Assembly: GCF_030137545.1 (NCBI RefSeq)
Contig: NZ_JARUVL010000002.1
Location: forward strand, 186,001-250,000
Direction of reading: 5' to 3'
Length of the DNA: 64,000 nt
Origin: Virgibacillus sp. LDC-1
GTDB lineage: Bacteria > Bacillota > Bacilli > Bacillales > Amphibacillaceae
The notes below the pieces were generated by a model. That model was not told where the DNA came from, ran no database searches, and saw nothing but the letters and a program-made list of their open reading frames with translations. The position numbers and the translations under genes are program-made. Of this stretch, positions 1-9,543 are shown piece after piece. Numbering within the stretch: the first letter of the stretch is position 1; every line of letters starts with the position of its first letter.

Positions 1-1526
1 TCGCGCAAGCTTCGGCGCATGATTTTTCCTGTTGTATTCTTTGGTAATTCTTCTATGAATTCAAATTTTGAAGGGATTTTATACGGTGCGAGTTGCTCTT
101 TACAAAAATCCCTTAACATTTCTTCTGTCAGAGAAGCATCCTTCGCAACGACAAAGCTAACAACCGCTTCTCCTGCTTCAGGATCAGGCACACCGATGAC
201 TGCGGTTTCTGCAACAAGCGGATGCGCATACAACACCTCTTCAACTTCACGTGGATATACATTATATCCACCAACAAGTATCATATCTTTTTTTCGATCA
301 ACAATATAAAAATAACCTTCATCATCCATTCTAGCCATATCACCCGTATATAGCCACCCGTCCTTCAGTGTCACTGCAGTTTCTTCGGGCATTTGGTAAT
401 ACTCCTTCATCACATTCGGCCCTCGAACAATAAGCTCGCCAACTTCACCAGGTGGCAGCACTTCGCCAAATTCATCGACTACTTTGTTTTCTACATTTTT
501 TATGCTTGTACCAATAGAGCCAGGCTTGCGAGGTCGATCTAACGGATTAAAGCACGTTACTGGTGACGCTTCTGATAAACCATATCCTTCTGAAATAATT
601 ACACCAAATGTCTTTTCAAAGTTCTTCAACAAGGCTACAGGCATCGATGCACCGCCTGAAATACAAAGTCGTACAGAAGAAAAATCAGCCTTGTGGTCTG
701 GTATACCTGCCTGTAATAAGTAATTATACATTGTTGGTACACCAGCAAATATTGTTGCCTCATACGTTTTTGTTAATTCAAATACAGCATGCGGTGAAAA
801 TTTCGGTACGATTAATACTGTTCCACCATTCATCAATGGTGCATTTAATGAAACCGTCAGACAGAACACATGGAACATTGGTAATGCTGCAACCACTCGA
901 TCATCTTCATTCATTTGTAAATAATCAGCAACATCCTTTGCATTGGAATAGAGATTTTTATGAGAAAGCATTGCGCCCTTTGGATGTCCAGTCGTTCCCG
1001 AAGTATATAAAATGAGCGCTGTATCCCCTTCATTAATAATAGGTGGCTTGTAGTCCAAATTGCCGTTCGAAACAAGTGTTGCAAACGATTTTATTTTTCC
1101 TGATAATAGGTTGCTATCAAACTGTCCCATCTTTCCAGATTCACATGCAATATAGTTCGTAATAGCTGGAAGATCTTTTTCCATTTCAACGAACTTTGGA
1201 ATAAGTACATCCAGCATAATAACAGTCTTTACATGACCATTTTTCAAAATATACAGCATTTCAGGAATCGTATACATTGGATTTATAGGTACTACGACCG
1301 CCCCTATCCGCAATGCTGCATATAGCCCGATAATGAAATGAGGGCTATTTCCAGTTATAAGTGCGATATGATCCCCTTTTTTACAGCCTAATGCTTCGAG
1401 TTGTGAAGCTAGCTTTGTTACCGCACCGTTTAATTCCTGGTAACTTGTTTGTTGCGATTGAAAAATGAAAGCAGACTTCGTTGGCATACTATGCGCGGTA
1501 CGCTCCAGCTGTAGACTTAAATTCAT
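1..1526 (-). CDS. lcfB: Long-chain acyl-CoA ligase (C-terminus cut by the window edge)
   Basis: This is an ATP-dependent fatty acyl-CoA synthetase of the ANL superfamily, which activates fatty acids for beta-oxidation or phospholipid use. The reverse-strand reading frame is open from an ATG at 1526 to the window edge, 508 full codons. It contains the AMP-binding P-loop [12 protein letters not shown] near residue 175, a YGLSEASP motif, and [15 protein letters not shown] followed by [18 protein letters not shown]. The B. subtilis homologue LcfB (YhfL) is about 513 residues as I recall, so only a few C-terminal residues should be missing. The start is preceded by a strong SD (AAAGGGGGAG). A FadR-type palindrome lies 37-54 bases upstream of the start. 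Neighbours lplJ, yhfI and yhfH match the B. subtilis yhf cluster. Family assignment is firm; the chain-length preference is inferred. Confidence 0.93.
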   Translation of the reverse strand, partial: MNLSLQLERTAHSMPTKSAFIFQSQQTSYQELNGAVTKLASQLEALGCKKGDHIALITGNSPHFIIGLYAALRIGAVVVPINPMYTIPEMLYILKNGHVKTVIMLDVLIPKFVEMEKDLPAITNYIACESGKMGQFDSNLLSGKIKSFATLVSNGNLDYKPPIINEGDTALILYTSGTTGHPKGAMLSHKNLYSNAKDVADYLQMNEDDRVVAALPMFHVFCLTVSLNAPLMNGGTVLIVPKFSPHAVFELTKTYEATIFAGVPTMYNYLLQAGIPDHKADFSSVRLCISGGASMPVALLKNFEKTFGVIISEGYGLSEASPVTCFNPLDRPRKPGSIGTSIKNVENKVVDEFGEVLPPGEVGELIVRGPNVMKEYYQMPEETAVTLKDGWLYTGDMARMDDEGYFYIVDRKKDMILVGGYNVYPREVEEVLYAHPLVAETAVIGVPDPEAGEAVVSFVVAKDASLTEEMLRDFCKEQLAPYKIPSKFEFIEELPKNTTGKIMRRSLR

Positions 1527-1562
1527 TTTTTCTCCCCCTTTGTTCAAATCCTCAATCAATAA

Positions 1563-1580
1563 TGAATGAATAGTCATTCA
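1563..1580. promoter_or_regulatory. FadR-type operator upstream of lcfB
   Basis: The palindrome TGAATGAATAGTCATTCA sits 37-54 bases upstream of the lcfB start codon. It matches the known B. subtilis FadR (YsiA) consensus for fatty-acid degradation genes, TGAATGAnTAnTCATTCA. lcfB is a member of the B. subtilis FadR regulon. Both the sequence and the neighbouring gene therefore support repression relieved by long-chain acyl-CoA. Confidence 0.85.
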
Positions 1581-1733
1581 TTATTTAGACGCACATATCC
1601 TTCTTGATCCCAACCCCTTCTTCTATAAATTGTGAATATTAATCTAATTTAAATTATAAAATAGCGGCTGCTGCAATTCAAGTGAAACCGCTACCAAAAT
1701 TGTGACGTAATTACTTTCCTGCTTACATATAGC

Positions 1734-1762
1734 AAAAAAACCGAAGGCAGTCCTCCGGTTTT
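1734..1762 (-). terminator. Rho-independent terminator of lplJ
   Basis: On the minus strand ACCGGAGG-ACTG-CCTTCGGT forms an 8-bp stem with one G-U pair, followed by a run of six U. It lies 12 bases downstream of the lplJ stop. Confidence 0.85.
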
Positions 1763-1773
1763 TACGTAAATGA

Positions 1774-2772
1774 TTAGTAAATTAATTGGATAAATTGTTC
1801 TTTTGTAATTCTTCCTAAATAGTGCGGAATATCTATTCCCTCTAAAGCTTCTTCAATCGCTTTTCGCTCATGACGAACCCCTTGTAGCTTCTCTTCAATT
1901 ACACGTACATCTCCTACCCCAAAAAAGTCGCCATAAATTTTGCAATTTTTTATCTTTCCTTTTGAAACATCCAAACGAACATCTACAAGACCAGCATCAA
2001 ATTTGTGGGACTCCTGAATGTTAAATGTCGGTGACTTACCGTAATTCCAATCCCAATTACGATAGCGTTCTTCTGCTATTTGTCGAACATTTTCCCAATC
2101 GTTCTCTGTTAATTCATAACGAGGAACATCCGCTACATCTGCTACATCAAAAATCGAACGCAAGATAAGTGCCTTAAATTCGTCCATTGTAATTTTTTCA
2201 TCAAGGAATTCAGAAATATTCGTAACACGGCTACGAATTGATTTAATCCCCTTTGATTCGATTTTTGCTTTATTTACGTTCAAGGCAGCCACCACATGTT
2301 CAATTTCTGAATCAAACATTAATGTTCCGTGACTAAACATGCGCCCCTTTGTAGAGAATTGGGCATTTCCAGATATTTTTCTTCCATCTGCTACGAGATC
2401 ATTGCGGCCTTTTAATTCTGCTGGAACGCCTAATTTGTTTAATGCTTCAACAACTGGCTTTGTAAACTTTTCGAAGTTATGAAAGCTTTCACCATCGTCT
2501 TTTGTTATAAAGCTAAAATTAAGATTTCCTTCATCATGATATACCGCTCCACCACCTGATAAACGACGGACAACCTTTATCCCATTGCTGTCTACATATT
2601 CGGTATTAATTTCCTCAACCGTATTTTGATTTCTCCCAACAATAATCGACGGTTCATTAATATAAAATAAAAGATATGTATCCTTTTCACCAAAATTTTG
2701 AAGTACATATTCCTCTAATGCAAGATTGATTGTAGGGTCTGTAATCCCCTTGTTATCAATAAACTTCATCAT
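1774..2772 (-). CDS. lplJ: Lipoate-protein ligase
   Basis: The enzyme ligates free lipoate (via lipoyl-AMP) to lipoyl domains such as GcvH and the E2 subunits of 2-oxoacid dehydrogenases, in the cytoplasm. The 332 residues show the LplA signature RRLSGGGAVYHD near residue 70, the substrate-binding region GRNDLVADGRKISGNAQ with the expected lysine, and the C-terminal accessory domain ending in LGRITKEQFIQLIY. The sequence closely resembles B. subtilis LplJ throughout. An SD (AAGGGGGT) precedes two adjacent ATG codons at 2772 and 2769; either could serve as start. It lies downstream of yhfI on the same strand and ends in its own terminator. Separate salvage enzymes (LipM/LipL) are not in this window. 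Confidence 0.96.
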   Translation of the reverse strand: MMKFIDNKGITDPTINLALEEYVLQNFGEKDTYLLFYINEPSIIVGRNQNTVEEINTEYVDSNGIKVVRRLSGGGAVYHDEGNLNFSFITKDDGESFHNFEKFTKPVVEALNKLGVPAELKGRNDLVADGRKISGNAQFSTKGRMFSHGTLMFDSEIEHVVAALNVNKAKIESKGIKSIRSRVTNISEFLDEKITMDEFKALILRSIFDVADVADVPRYELTENDWENVRQIAEERYRNWDWNYGKSPTFNIQESHKFDAGLVDVRLDVSKGKIKNCKIYGDFFGVGDVRVIEEKLQGVRHERKAIEEALEGIDIPHYLGRITKEQFIQLIY

Positions 2773-2893
2773 TTTACCCCCTTATCTTTTCTCTTCTTTA
2801 TTCAGTTTAATAGAAAGTAGCGACGCAATCAAAGAATTCTCATTTTCTCCATACAAAATATACCATACTTTTATGCGAAACCAATTCTACATC

Positions 2894-3625
2894 CTACTTT
2901 TGCCAAGTAAACCCTTTACAGGCGAGATGCACTCTACCATTATAATCACGCTTCGCTTCTTGCGCGAGCTGCGTTTGTTCACCATACTGTGGCAGATGAC
3001 TGAGTAAAAGCTCGTGTACACCAGACGCTTGTGCAATCATTGCTCCTTCTTTACTGTTCATATGGCCAGCTTTGGAACCATCCTGTTCCGCATAGAAATT
3101 ACAATCGGTAATTAATAAGTCTGCTCCTTTTGAAAACGGAATCCATTCCTTCTGATAGCTTGTATCTGCTGTATAAACAATTGTTCTCTCGCCATCTGAT
3201 ATTCGCATTCCATAACATGGGACTGGGTGAACCGTCTGTAAAAAAGTTATTGAAAATGGACCAATTTCTAAAACACGGGTAGGATCATATGCAATTCCTT
3301 TTGTGCATTCGTGTGTCAAAACGGAAAACGCCGCAGCATCCTCCCTATGACCATAGATTGGAAGTACACGCTTATCTTCTGTTAAATAGGAATTTACGAG
3401 CCATGCATATTGTAGCACACCAATATCTGCTATATGATCCTGATGATAATGGGAGAGGAGCACTGCATCAATCTCCATGATTTCTTTATAATCCTGTAGA
3501 CAAGATAATGCTCCACTACCTACATCGATTAATAAACTAAATGAATCTTTTTCTAATAAATAACAGGACGTTGCATTGTTTTTTGCAGGATAGCCACCCC
3601 AATGGCCGACAACGGTTAATTTCAT
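2894..3625 (-). CDS. yhfI: YhfI-like metallo-beta-lactamase-fold hydrolase
   Basis: A 243-residue metallo-beta-lactamase superfamily protein related to RNase Z and ElaC-type hydrolases but short. The zinc site HxHxDH is present as H59-Y-H-Q-D-H64 (LLSHYHQDHIADI). Further ligands are likely H144 of TVHPVP, D164 of TADTSYQ and H220 of LLSHLPQ. Substrate is unknown; RNase Z proper is longer and is not implied. SD AAAGGAATG precedes the ATG at 3625. The gene is divergent from yhfH, with repeated 12-mers between the two starts. Synteny (yhfH-yhfI-lplJ-lcfB) supports the YhfI label. Confidence 0.88.
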   Translation of the reverse strand: MKLTVVGHWGGYPAKNNATSCYLLEKDSFSLLIDVGSGALSCLQDYKEIMEIDAVLLSHYHQDHIADIGVLQYAWLVNSYLTEDKRVLPIYGHREDAAAFSVLTHECTKGIAYDPTRVLEIGPFSITFLQTVHPVPCYGMRISDGERTIVYTADTSYQKEWIPFSKGADLLITDCNFYAEQDGSKAGHMNSKEGAMIAQASGVHELLLSHLPQYGEQTQLAQEAKRDYNGRVHLACKGFTWQK

Positions 3626-3647
3626 CTAATCATTCCTTTTTTAAAAT

Positions 3648-3749
3648 TTGTTGTAACACAGTATTGACACATCGCATATTGTTATAATACAATACAATTA
3701 ACATTTGTTATAATACAGAAAAACATAAAGTTTATTGTTATGATACAAT
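3648..3749. repeat. Four-copy array of a TTGTTATAATACA-type element between yhfI and yhfH
   Basis: Four similar short elements occur at 3648-3660 (TTGTTGTAACACA), 3679-3692 (TTGTTATAATACAA), 3705-3718 (TTGTTATAATACAG) and 3735-3748 (TTGTTATGATACAA), starting 26-31 bases apart. Each carries TGT...ACA ends and a TATAAT-like core. They may be tandem operator sites, overlapping promoters, or both. The array spans the whole promoter region shared by the divergent yhfI and yhfH. No regulator is recognised. Confidence 0.6.
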
Positions 3750-3773
3750 CTTACGAATAAGGAGGCGTGTAAC

Positions 3774-3902
3774 ATGATGAACGTTATTGAATTTTTCAGG
3801 AATCTCCCAAAGAAAAAGTGTCAACAATGCGGTAATGAGATGCATGAACAAGCTGACTGCTATGGAAATATTTGTTGTGAATGCGACCACCCAGCTCGCT
3901 AG
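3774..3902 (+). CDS. yhfH: YhfH-like small Cys-rich protein
   Basis: A 42-residue open frame follows a strong SD (AAGGAGGCGTG) and opens with two ATG codons at 3774 and 3777. Its C-terminal half has six cysteines: C16 and C19 (CQQC), C29, C34, C35 and C37. This pattern suggests a small zinc ribbon or zinc-binding knuckle. It corresponds to the tiny YhfH family at the same place in B. subtilis, next to yhfI. The function is unknown. A good intrinsic terminator follows at once, so it is a monocistronic transcript. It was identified by reading the sequence because it is very short. Confidence 0.8.
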   Translation: MMNVIEFFRNLPKKKCQQCGNEMHEQADCYGNICCECDHPAR

Positions 3903-3957
3903 CCTGTATCATTCCCCTATATCTAAATCATACCATGTATACTATCTATCTGTTATG

Positions 3958-3988
3958 AAACAGCTATTCTAAAATAGCTGTTTTTTTA
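3958..3988 (+). terminator. Terminator of yhfH
   Basis: AACAGCTATT-CTAA-AATAGCTGTT gives a perfect 10-bp stem followed by a T run (TTTTTATT). Confidence 0.9.
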
Positions 3989-4116
3989 TTAAGACTATCA
4001 TTAAACACCCTCTCCCTTTTAAAAGCTATAGATGAAAAAAACAATATTCACAACCTTTAACATATGATAATATTTAGAGTAACGAAATATTTTTAATTTT
4101 GGAGAGGAGAATAGAT

Positions 4117-5928
4117 ATGAGCGATTTAGCTTCAAAAAGAAAGAATCGAAAGGAAGTAGCACAAGCACAAACATGGGATTTATCAGACTTATTTCCTTCT
4201 CATGAAGCATGGGAGCAGGAATTAAAAGCGATTCAGGAAGAGGTTACATCAATCACCGCGTATAAAGAAAACGTAACAAAAAATGCACAAGCCTTGTTAA
4301 GCTGTCTCCAGGCGCTAGAGAATTATCAAGAACGCTTGATTCGCGTTGCTACATATGCAAGTTTACGAGCTAGTGCAGACGGTAGTGATGCAAATAATCA
4401 ACGTGATTCCGCAAAAGTTGCTACAGCAATGGCTCAAATCAGTGCAGCGCTTTCGTTTGTAGAGGCTGAGCTTCTTACTCTTTCAGAGCAAAAAATAATC
4501 CAATATTTACAAGAAGAACCAAAGCTAAAGCTCTTCCAAAAGACACTGCTAGATACACTTGAAAAAAAACCGCACACCCTAAGTCCAGAAATAGAAGAAA
4601 CCCTCGCAGCTTTAAGTCAGGTGCATGATGCACCATATATGATTTATGGAAGAAGCAAATCTGCTGACATGGAATTTGACGCGATTAAATCTACCGATGG
4701 AAAAACGTTACCGATGTCCGCAGCACTTTACGAGGATCGCTATGAATTTGAAGCAAACACGCACATTCGCCGTGCTGCTTATCAATCTTTTACCAAAACA
4801 TTGAATAGCTATAAGCACACCTTTGCAGCAACTTATGCAACAGAGGTATCAAAGCAGGTAACCCTAGCTAAATTGCGAAACTATCCTTCCGTTACAGACA
4901 TGTTGTTGCATTCACAGCAAGTATCAAAAGAAATGTATGAGCAGCAGCTAGATGTGATTCTAAAGGAACTTGCACCACATATGCGTCGATATGCGAAATT
5001 AAAAAAGGAAAAGCTCGAGCTTGATGACATGCATTACTGTGATTTAAAAGCACCACTAGATCCAGCTTTTAATCCTAAAACAACGTATCAGGAAGCTACG
5101 ACAACGATTAAAGAAGCATTAGCAGTAATGGGGACGGAATATAGTGACATGATTCATAAAGGCCTTAGCGAACGCTGGGTTGATTATTGCGATAATATTG
5201 GAAAAGCTACTGGTGCTTTTTGTTCAAGCCCGTATGGCGTTCATCCGTATATTCTTATCACATGGACCGATACAATGCGAGGTGCTTTCGTCCTTGCTCA
5301 TGAGCTCGGACACGCAGGTCATTTCTATCTTGCAGGGAAAAACCAATCTCTAAGTAATACACGCCCATCTACTTACTTTGTCGAAGCTCCTTCTACCTTA
5401 AATGAGCTATTATTAGCAAATCATTTACTTGCAAAAACAGAGGATAAGCAGATGAAGCGTTGGGTCATCACACAGCTATTAGGAACGTATTACCATAACT
5501 TTGTTACCCATTTACTAGAAGCTGAATTTCAGCGTCGTGTCTACCAGCTTGCGGAAGCTGGCACACCGTTAACTGCTGATGTTCTTTCTACGCAAAAATA
5601 CGATACACTGCAAGCATTCTGGGGAGACAGTGTTACATTAGATGCCGGAGCTGGTCTTATATGGATGCGACAGCCTCACTACTACATGGGCTTATATCCA
5701 TATACGTACTCTGCTGGACTAACCGTTTCTACAAATGTTGCCAAACAAATCCAGCAAGAAGGACAGCCTGCCGTAGATCGTTGGCTTCAAGTATTAAAAG
5801 CTGGTGGTACAATGAAGCCGTTTGACTTAATTAAAAAAGCAGGCGTTGATATGTCAAAGCCTGCTCCGATTCAAGAAGCAGTCGCATATGTTGGCTCCCT
5901 GATTGACCAATTAGAAGAAAGCTACTAA
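4117..5928 (+). CDS. pepF: Oligoendopeptidase F (M3B zinc peptidase)
   Basis: A 603-residue cytoplasmic zinc metallopeptidase that cleaves short peptides. The catalytic motif HELGH sits near residues 394-398 (AFVLAHELGHAGHF), with the third ligand glutamate expected in FVEAPSTLNELL about 25 residues on. The N-terminal PepF domain (residues ~110-180) and the M3 domain follow in order; length is typical. I chose ATG 4117 because it follows GGAGAGGAG at ideal distance; an in-frame codon 18 bases upstream overlaps that SD. The gene is convergent with hemY, with one strong bidirectional terminator between them. Family members may help in turnover of signal or competence peptides; that role is not shown here. 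Confidence 0.95.
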   Translation: MSDLASKRKNRKEVAQAQTWDLSDLFPSHEAWEQELKAIQEEVTSITAYKENVTKNAQALLSCLQALENYQERLIRVATYASLRASADGSDANNQRDSAKVATAMAQISAALSFVEAELLTLSEQKIIQYLQEEPKLKLFQKTLLDTLEKKPHTLSPEIEETLAALSQVHDAPYMIYGRSKSADMEFDAIKSTDGKTLPMSAALYEDRYEFEANTHIRRAAYQSFTKTLNSYKHTFAATYATEVSKQVTLAKLRNYPSVTDMLLHSQQVSKEMYEQQLDVILKELAPHMRRYAKLKKEKLELDDMHYCDLKAPLDPAFNPKTTYQEATTTIKEALAVMGTEYSDMIHKGLSERWVDYCDNIGKATGAFCSSPYGVHPYILITWTDTMRGAFVLAHELGHAGHFYLAGKNQSLSNTRPSTYFVEAPSTLNELLLANHLLAKTEDKQMKRWVITQLLGTYYHNFVTHLLEAEFQRRVYQLAEAGTPLTADVLSTQKYDTLQAFWGDSVTLDAGAGLIWMRQPHYYMGLYPYTYSAGLTVSTNVAKQIQQEGQPAVDRWLQVLKAGGTMKPFDLIKKAGVDMSKPAPIQEAVAYVGSLIDQLEESY

Positions 5929-5934
5929 CCATTT

Positions 5935-5989
5935 AAAAAGAAGTCAGGCAGATCATCGATGGTTGATGAACTGCCTGACTTCTTTTTTT
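5935..5989. terminator. Bidirectional terminator between pepF and hemY
   Basis: A long stem (AAGAAGTCAGGCAG pairing with CTGCCTGACTTCTT) has A and T tracts on both sides. It can serve the convergent pepF (+) and hemY (-). Confidence 0.93.
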
Positions 5990-6004
5990 GAAAATATAAA
6001 AGGA

Positions 6005-7402
6005 TTATTCTAGAAAACCTAATACAGCCTTTACTGCTTCTTCTCCTTGCTCCATACAATCTGGTAAGCCAATTCCTTCATACGAGCTTCCTGTTAAAAA
6101 CACGCCTGGCAGCTGTTTTTTCGCTTGATTTCGTATCTCGGATATCCGTGCTAAATGCCCCACGTTATATTGTGGCATTGCATTTTTCCACCGTGTTACA
6201 ACATAAAACTCTGGAGCTTTTTGGATGTTCATCGTTTTACGTAAATCATTCAACACGATTTCCACCATTTCCTCATCAGAAAGATCCACTGCTTCTGGAT
6301 CATTCGGACGACCGACATAGCAACGCACTAACGCCTTTCCTTCTGGGGTTGAATTTGGCCATTTCTTATGTGTCCACGTACATGCAGTAATTCGAAAATC
6401 ACTGTTTCTTGAAACAACAAACCCTGTGCCATCAATATCTTGGGTAATGGCAGATTGATCAAATGCGATTGCAACATTTGCAACAGACGTTGCTGGCATT
6501 TCATGAAATGCTTGAAAGAAATCATATTGACTAAAAATAGTAGGCAAGCTGTGATGAGGAGTTGTCATAATGATTGCATCTGCGTTATATACCTCACCAT
6601 CACTTAATAAGACGCCATAGCCTTGTTCTTTTTTCTCGATATGGTTAACAGCTACCCCTTGTATAATATCTACTTGATCTAACTGCTTTTCTAACTGCTC
6701 CACAATCGATTCTAAACCGTTTTTTAACGATAAAAACATGCCAGGTTTTTTTCCTTTTGGTTTTGTCGGCTTTGGCATCGTTTTCTGCAAGCCACGAATC
6801 AAGCTACGATGCTTTTGCTCTAAATGGTAAAAGTTTGGAAAAGTTGCCATCAAACTCATTTCATCAATATCTCCAGCATAAATTCCCGACAGCAATGGCT
6901 CAATTAAGTTTTCGACCAGTTCATCACCAAACCGATGCCGAAAAAATCCACCCAAAGATTGATCCTCCACTTCCTTACCTTTTGGAAGTAAAAAATCCAT
7001 ACCGGCTCGAAGCTTCCCAATTGGTGAGAAAATACCGGAAAACAAGAACGGCTTTACTTGGGTAGGCACCCCCATAAATGCACCACTTGGCATTTTATGA
7101 AGCTTTCCATTCACTAATATATAGGATTGCCCTGTACCATTACGAACAAGCTCTTCTTCCATTCCTAATGCCTTTACTAGCTTTACTGCAGGTGTTTTAC
7201 GTTCTAAAAAAGAGTCGGGACCTTGTTCAATGATAAAGCCGTCCTTCCGAGTTGTTTTCACTTTACCACCAAGACGATTACTAGCTTCCACTAATTTCAC
7301 TTCATATGGAAGCTGCTTTTCCTGAATTTCTTGCTGCAAATAAAAAGCTGCCGTTAATCCTGTAATACCGCCACCAGTGATTAAGATTTTTTTCTTCTCC
7401 AT
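6005..7402 (-). CDS. hemY: Coproporphyrinogen III oxidase (HemY/CgoX)
   Basis: A 465-residue FAD-dependent oxidase. The N-terminal dinucleotide-binding motif GGGITGLTAAFYL (residues ~10-22) and the C-terminal FAD segment (LTGSSYEGIGLPDCMEQGEEA) are intact. In Gram-positive bacteria this enzyme oxidises coproporphyrinogen III to coproporphyrin III in the coproporphyrin-dependent heme route. It overlaps the hemH stop by one base (TAATG), so translation is probably coupled. It is the last gene of hemE-hemH-hemY and ends at a bidirectional terminator. Confidence 0.95.
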   Translation of the reverse strand: MEKKKILITGGGITGLTAAFYLQQEIQEKQLPYEVKLVEASNRLGGKVKTTRKDGFIIEQGPDSFLERKTPAVKLVKALGMEEELVRNGTGQSYILVNGKLHKMPSGAFMGVPTQVKPFLFSGIFSPIGKLRAGMDFLLPKGKEVEDQSLGGFFRHRFGDELVENLIEPLLSGIYAGDIDEMSLMATFPNFYHLEQKHRSLIRGLQKTMPKPTKPKGKKPGMFLSLKNGLESIVEQLEKQLDQVDIIQGVAVNHIEKKEQGYGVLLSDGEVYNADAIIMTTPHHSLPTIFSQYDFFQAFHEMPATSVANVAIAFDQSAITQDIDGTGFVVSRNSDFRITACTWTHKKWPNSTPEGKALVRCYVGRPNDPEAVDLSDEEMVEIVLNDLRKTMNIQKAPEFYVVTRWKNAMPQYNVGHLARISEIRNQAKKQLPGVFLTGSSYEGIGLPDCMEQGEEAVKAVLGFLE

Positions 7403-8337
7403 TATGCTTCACTTCTTACTTTATCTAACACAACATTCGCTAATGTAGCGATGAATTCGGGCTTTACATTGGGCATTTCCGGGCGATAATAATTTGCACC
7501 TATTTCATCACAAACAACCTTACATTCATAATCATTATCGTATAGTACTTCCAAGTGATCAGCGACGAAACCAACTGGCGCATAAACAAAGGACTCGTAC
7601 CCTTTTTGTTCATACAATTCCCGTGTTAAATCCTGTACGTCTGGTCCAAGCCATGGATCAGGTGTATTTCCTTCACTTTGCCAGCCAATTTCATAGTGTT
7701 TAATGTCTGCTTTTTCTGCAATTAATTTGGCTGTTTCTTTTAGCTGCTCTGGATATGGGTCTCCATATTGCAAAATTTTCTCAGGCAAGCTATGTGCAGA
7801 AACGATGAGCACCGCTTTTTCCTGTTCTGCTTCCGTCATTTTCGCGTATTGCTTCTGAATGTTATCTGCCCAATATTGAATGAATCCAGTAGCAGCATAC
7901 CAGCTTTCTACAGATTGCAATGTAATGCCATGCTTTTCTGCTTCTTCCTTCGCACGTGTATTATAGCTTTTCACACTAAACGTAGAATAATGTGGTGCAA
8001 GCACAATTGAAACAGCTTCTTTTACACCATCATGAGCCATTCTTTCTACGGTATCTTCGATAAATGGGTGGATATGCTTTAATCCAATATATACGGTAAA
8101 TTCATACGTATCCTGTATCGCATTTAATTCCGCTTCTAATGCACCTGCTTGATTTTCCGTGATTCGCGCTAATGGAGAAATCCCCCCAATTGCCTTGTAG
8201 CGATCTTTCAAATCTTGCAACGCTTCTTCGGATGGCTTTCTTCCGTGACGAATATGTGTGTAATATGGTTCTATGTCTTCTTCTTTATATGGCGTTCCAT
8301 AAGCCATGACAAGTAATCCCATTTTCTTTTTTTCCAT
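7402..8337 (-). CDS. hemH: Ferrochelatase (coproporphyrin ferrochelatase)
   Basis: A 311-residue soluble ferrochelatase that inserts Fe(II) into the tetrapyrrole; in this lineage the substrate is expected to be coproporphyrin III. It shows the N-terminal [15 protein letters not shown], the conserved catalytic histidine in [11 protein letters not shown] (near residue 183) and the conserved glutamate in [13 protein letters not shown] (near residue 264). The length equals that of B. subtilis HemH. The SD GAGGTG lies ahead of the ATG at 8337. Located between hemE and hemY in the same operon. Confidence 0.96.
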   Translation of the reverse strand: MEKKKMGLLVMAYGTPYKEEDIEPYYTHIRHGRKPSEEALQDLKDRYKAIGGISPLARITENQAGALEAELNAIQDTYEFTVYIGLKHIHPFIEDTVERMAHDGVKEAVSIVLAPHYSTFSVKSYNTRAKEEAEKHGITLQSVESWYAATGFIQYWADNIQKQYAKMTEAEQEKAVLIVSAHSLPEKILQYGDPYPEQLKETAKLIAEKADIKHYEIGWQSEGNTPDPWLGPDVQDLTRELYEQKGYESFVYAPVGFVADHLEVLYDNDYECKVVCDEIGANYYRPEMPNVKPEFIATLANVVLDKVRSEA

Positions 8338-8368
8338 TTTCTACACCTCTACTCTCTCGTTTTTAAGG

Positions 8369-9403
8369 TTATCTAGCAGAATATGCATGCACTAGATCGG
8401 TAAGCTTCTTCAATGTCCTTGGATCAATATCAGGTGTTACACCATGTCCTAAATTAAATACATGATGGCCATCCTTGATCGACTGATCCAAGATTTTCTT
8501 TGTTCGACTCTCAATCGTTTCCCAATCAGAAAGTAAAATTGCCGGATCTAAGTTCCCTTGCAGCACCTTTGTCACACCTAATGCCCGGGCTTCTTCGATA
8601 GAAGTACGCCAATCTAATCCAATGACATCTACCGACAAATCATTCCATTCTAGTAATAAGTGACTCGCACCGATGCCAAACATGATTAATGGTACATCTT
8701 GCTTTTGTAGCTCCGCAAAAATGCGTGTCATAACAGGTTTTATATAGCTTCGATAATCACTTGCATTCAAAGCACCAACCCAAGAATCAAATATTTGAAT
8801 TGCCTTCGCTCCTGCTTCAACTTGTGCTTCCACATATGTAATTACCATATCTGCTAACTTATCCATTAGCGCAAACCACGCTTCTGGATTTTTGTACATA
8901 AACGCTTTTGTTTTCGCATAATTTTTTGATGGTCCGCCTTCAATCATATAGCTAGCTAATGTAAACGGAGCACCACTAAACCCTATTAATGGCACATTCA
9001 ATTGTTCATTCGTTAAGATTCGAATGGTTTCTAGTACATAGGGAACATCCGCTTTCGGATTGATTGTCCCTAATTTTTCTATATCCTCTAAACTACTGAT
9101 TGGATTATGAATGACTGGACCAATTCCAGATTTAATTTCTACGTCAACACCTAAGGCTGGTAACGGAGACATAATATCCTTGTATAAGATAGCTGCATCT
9201 ACATTATAATGTTCAACTGGTAGTCGTGTTACATAAGCACAAAGCTCTGGTTGATGTGTAATTTCAAATAAGGAATACTTCTTTTTAAGCTCACGATATT
9301 CCTTTTGAGACCGTCCAGCCTGGCGCATAAACCATGCTGGTGTATAATCAGTTATTTCCCCTTTGTACGCTCTAATAATTGTATCGTTTATCTTCCTTGA
9401 CAT
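8369..9403 (-). CDS. hemE: Uroporphyrinogen decarboxylase
   Basis: A 344-residue cytoplasmic enzyme that decarboxylates uroporphyrinogen III to coproporphyrinogen III. Signature regions are present: [15 protein letters not shown] near residue 20 and [22 protein letters not shown] near residues 140-160. The frame stays open to a GTG at 9412, but the ATG at 9403 is better spaced from the SD (AGGGTGG) and matches the family N-terminus (MSRKINDTI). First gene of hemE-hemH-hemY; about 140 bases separate it from the end of pbpF, room for its own promoter. Confidence 0.95.
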   Translation of the reverse strand: MSRKINDTIIRAYKGEITDYTPAWFMRQAGRSQKEYRELKKKYSLFEITHQPELCAYVTRLPVEHYNVDAAILYKDIMSPLPALGVDVEIKSGIGPVIHNPISSLEDIEKLGTINPKADVPYVLETIRILTNEQLNVPLIGFSGAPFTLASYMIEGGPSKNYAKTKAFMYKNPEAWFALMDKLADMVITYVEAQVEAGAKAIQIFDSWVGALNASDYRSYIKPVMTRIFAELQKQDVPLIMFGIGASHLLLEWNDLSVDVIGLDWRTSIEEARALGVTKVLQGNLDPAILLSDWETIESRTKKILDQSIKDGHHVFNLGHGVTPDIDPRTLKKLTDLVHAYSAR

Positions 9404-9543
9404 GCCATCCACCCTTTTTTTAACGCTTTATTTAGCTTCTATCAAAAGATTAAAAGCGTATTTTTCTTTACCTAATTATTAACTATAGCTATTCAAACCA
9501 TATGTGTATAGTAAACGCTGTTTTTTGTCATGAATTTGTCAAA

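Noticed and set aside
19-1015. Several plus-strand open frames at the left end of the window
   Set aside because: They lie antisense to the acyl-CoA ligase, whose reverse frame is fully open with clear AMP-binding motifs.
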